A stretch of 64,000 nt of DNA from Eubacterium sp. AF22-9 (GTDB lineage: Bacteria > Bacillota > Clostridia > Lachnospirales > Lachnospiraceae): positions 17,845 to 81,844 of the forward strand of contig QRVH01000008.1 of assembly GCA_003458705.1 (NCBI GenBank), read 5' to 3'. Each line of letters begins with the position of its first letter. The stretch's first letter is position 1. Positions 62,840-64,000 of the stretch are shown piece after piece. A program made the translations under genes and the position numbers. A model generated the notes under the pieces. That model was not told the DNA's origin. It searched no databases and saw only the letters and a list, made by a program, of their open reading frames with translations.

Positions 62840-63032
62840 CCTATAAGAAACATTTTTATTATGTATTGATAGGTTAATTCACCAACAAAATTGAAAAATA
62901 TGGAATAAAAAGCCTATAAGAGCAGTCAACTTGAGACATCTTATAGGCTTTTTAATTAAAAAACAAGACTAAGATAACAGACATATATAAAATAAACCTA
63001 TAAGTGTTGTAAAAATGCGACTATTGATAGGT
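62840..63032. repeat. Repeated CCTATAAG-N17/18-ATTGATAGGT motif
   Basis: The 287-nt gap between ptsI and def holds two copies of this bipartite motif (62840-62874 and 62997-63032). CCTATAAG also forms the left arm of the terminator between them. CCTAT and ATAGG are complementary, so each copy is an inverted repeat with a 25-nt interior. The second copy lies just before the def ribosome site. The role is unknown. Confidence 0.55.
62907..62955 (+). terminator. Terminator between ptsI and def
   Basis: AAAAAGCCTATAAGA pairs with TCTTATAGGCTTTTT around a 17-nt loop. Confidence 0.85.
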
Positions 63033-63055
63033 ATCATAATAAGGAGAATTAGCTA

Positions 63056-63466
63056 ATGGTAAAGAAAATAGTGAAAGACCCATTCTTTCTGGCACAGAAA
63101 TCAGTGGATGCAACAGAGTCGGATAAACAGGTGGTTACAGATTTACTTGATACATTAATAGCCAATCTTGACCACTGTGTCGGGATGGCTGCTAATATGA
63201 TTGGAGTCAAAAAGAATATTATTGTGGTGGCAGCAGGACCATTTCAGTTTCCAATGATTAACCCGGTAATAACTAATAAGTCAGGAGAATACCAGACGGA
63301 GGAAGGATGCCTGTCATTAGAAGGTGTGCGTCCATGTACGAGATATCAGGATATTGAAGTGGATTATCTTGACCAGAATTTTAAGAAACAGCACAGAAAA
63401 TATTCAGGTTGGACAGCGCAGATAATACAGCATGAGATTGACCATTGTAATGGGGTTGTAATATAA
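63056..63466 (+). CDS. def: Peptide deformylase
   Basis: A 136-residue metal-dependent enzyme that removes the formyl group from nascent proteins. The three motifs are visible: GMAANMIG (motif 1, variant of GLAAxQIG), EEGCLSLEG (Cys metal ligand) and IQHEIDHCNG (two His ligands and catalytic Glu). It is a short form, lacking the C-terminal extension of typical 150-165-residue enzymes, as in many Clostridia. AAGGAGAA lies upstream. Confidence 0.9.
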   Translation: MVKKIVKDPFFLAQKSVDATESDKQVVTDLLDTLIANLDHCVGMAANMIGVKKNIIVVAAGPFQFPMINPVITNKSGEYQTEEGCLSLEGVRPCTRYQDIEVDYLDQNFKKQHRKYSGWTAQIIQHEIDHCNGVVI

Positions 63467-63476
63467 GATAATTGTT

Positions 63477-63521
63477 ATATAGAGCAGGCACTTTTCTTTA
63501 AAGAATAGTGCTGCTCTATAT
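63477..63521 (+). terminator. Terminator after def
   Basis: ATATAGAGCAGGCAC pairs with GTGCTGCTCTATAT (one bulge) and is followed by TTTT. Confidence 0.8.
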
Positions 63522-63525
63522 TTTG

Positions 63526-63579
63526 AGAGAAAAGTGTAATACACTAAATAAAGTGTAATATGTCATACACCTTTTCTCT
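63526..63579 (-). terminator. Second hairpin, terminator of the reverse-strand gene
   Basis: AGAGAAAAGTGTA pairs with TACACCTTTTCTCT. It lies downstream of the reverse-strand gene that ends at 63640 and is back-to-back with the def terminator. Confidence 0.6.
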
Positions 63580-63639
63580 GATTTTGCCATATAATTTGAC
63601 AGTTTTTTGAAATTTCACGCCGTATATCATGCGGTATTT

Positions 63640-64000
63640 TTAAGAATATTTTTCAATAATTCTTAAAAATTCACAAAGTGTTACAGTAGGTACATCGCGT
63701 GTAATGCCATTCTTGTTTCCATCAATGCATTTTATTCGACAAATAAATCGATCAACATATTCTATAACAAACAGGTTGTCAGAGATAATGATGCAGCGGC
63801 CTCGTTTAATTTGATTTTTTTTAATTTTAGATATTTTTGCCTTAATACTGAAATCATTTTTTGGGGATTTTTCCTGATAAAACTTGTTTTTCAGGTTGTC
63901 AGAGATAATGATGCAGCGGCCTCGTTTAATTTGATTTTTTTTAATTTTAGATATTTTTGCCTTAATACTGAAATCATTTTTTGGGGATTTTTCCTGATAA
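63640..64000 (-). CDS. Partial reverse-strand gene with an in-frame 40-residue repeat
   Basis: An open frame enters from the right edge and ends with TAA at 63642-63640. The readable part is about 119 residues with no start inside the window. It is Lys/Ile-rich (IKAKISKIKKNQIKRGR, then CIIISDNL), and the C-terminal part reads FVIEYVDRFICRIKCIDGN to CEFLRIIEKYS. A 40-residue unit starting FYQEKSPKND occurs twice because of a perfect 120-bp tandem duplication. No family was recognised. No stop codon occurs over 360 nt of AT-rich sequence, which supports real coding. Confidence 0.55.
   Translation of the reverse strand, partial: YQEKSPKNDFSIKAKISKIKKNQIKRGRCIIISDNLKNKFYQEKSPKNDFSIKAKISKIKKNQIKRGRCIIISDNLFVIEYVDRFICRIKCIDGNKNGITRDVPTVTLCEFLRIIEKYS
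63772..64000. repeat. 120-bp tandem duplication at the window end
   Basis: The sequence from 63772 to 63880 is repeated exactly at 63892-64000 (period 120 bp). The window ends before the second unit is complete. The period is 40 codons, so the reverse-strand reading frame is kept. Confidence 0.93.

Noticed and set aside
63772..64000. CRISPR array
   Set aside because: Only two directly adjacent long copies with no short repeats and unique spacers; it is a tandem duplication within a coding frame.

Overview
The window comes from a low-GC Gram-positive anaerobe of the Clostridia, most likely a Lachnospiraceae gut or rumen species. The basis is AT-rich third positions, strong AGGAGG-type ribosome sites, TTGACA/TATAAT promoters, many short T-tailed hairpin terminators, and the mix of genes (a cellobiose phosphorylase locus, PTS fructose operon, RibU, and conserved clostridial membrane-protein pairs). 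No rRNA, tRNA, CRISPR array, integrase or transposase gene was seen. The segment looks chromosomal.

Layout. 0-6.5 kb: a MocR-type regulator, an NSS-family sodium symporter, a stand-alone HPt protein, a GAF-GGDEF diguanylate cyclase, a LysR regulator and a HEAT-repeat protein. 6.5-12.7 kb: a potABCD polyamine import operon followed by a class III aminotransferase that has its own promoter and a terminator-like leader. 12.7-23.4 kb: a membrane EAL phosphodiesterase, then a two-component system feeding an ABC exporter with two paralogous ~950-residue FtsX-type permeases and one ATPase. 23.4-31.6 kb: a MATE pump, a MarR-linked heterodimeric ABC exporter, a YczE-like membrane protein and a YtrA-type GntR/ABC operon. 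31.6-38.5 kb: accessory genes of unknown role: a J-domain protein, three small membrane proteins, a conserved membrane pair, a CmpB-domain fusion protein and an OLD-family nuclease, ending in a 260-bp giant inverted repeat. 38.5-48 kb: a beta-glucan oligosaccharide locus (GH1, GH94, LacI, ABC importer without its own ATPase, aldose 1-epimerase). 48-57.8 kb: an M56 peptidase, YhaO/YhaN-like nuclease/ATPase, NhaC antiporter, EamA transporter, a degenerate nuclease, a MarR-like regulator and RibU. 58-62.8 kb: fruK-fruA-ptsH-ptsI, with an HPr lacking Ser46. The end holds a peptide deformylase and a partial, previously unlisted reverse-strand gene.

The most striking feature is the number of small lesions and exact tandem duplications. 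Three perfect tandem duplications occur: 80 bp covering promoter plus RBS of the EAL gene, 49 bp breaking permease 2, and 120 bp as an in-frame 40-codon repeat at the window end. Four genes carry a 1-nt type frameshift: potD in its signal peptide, permease 1 at A5, GH94 at T6 next to its start codon, and the M56 peptidase at T4. Either this strain varies surface and signalling genes through slippage and reversible tandem duplication, or the assembly is error-prone. Only read-level evidence can separate the two, and the findings are worded accordingly.
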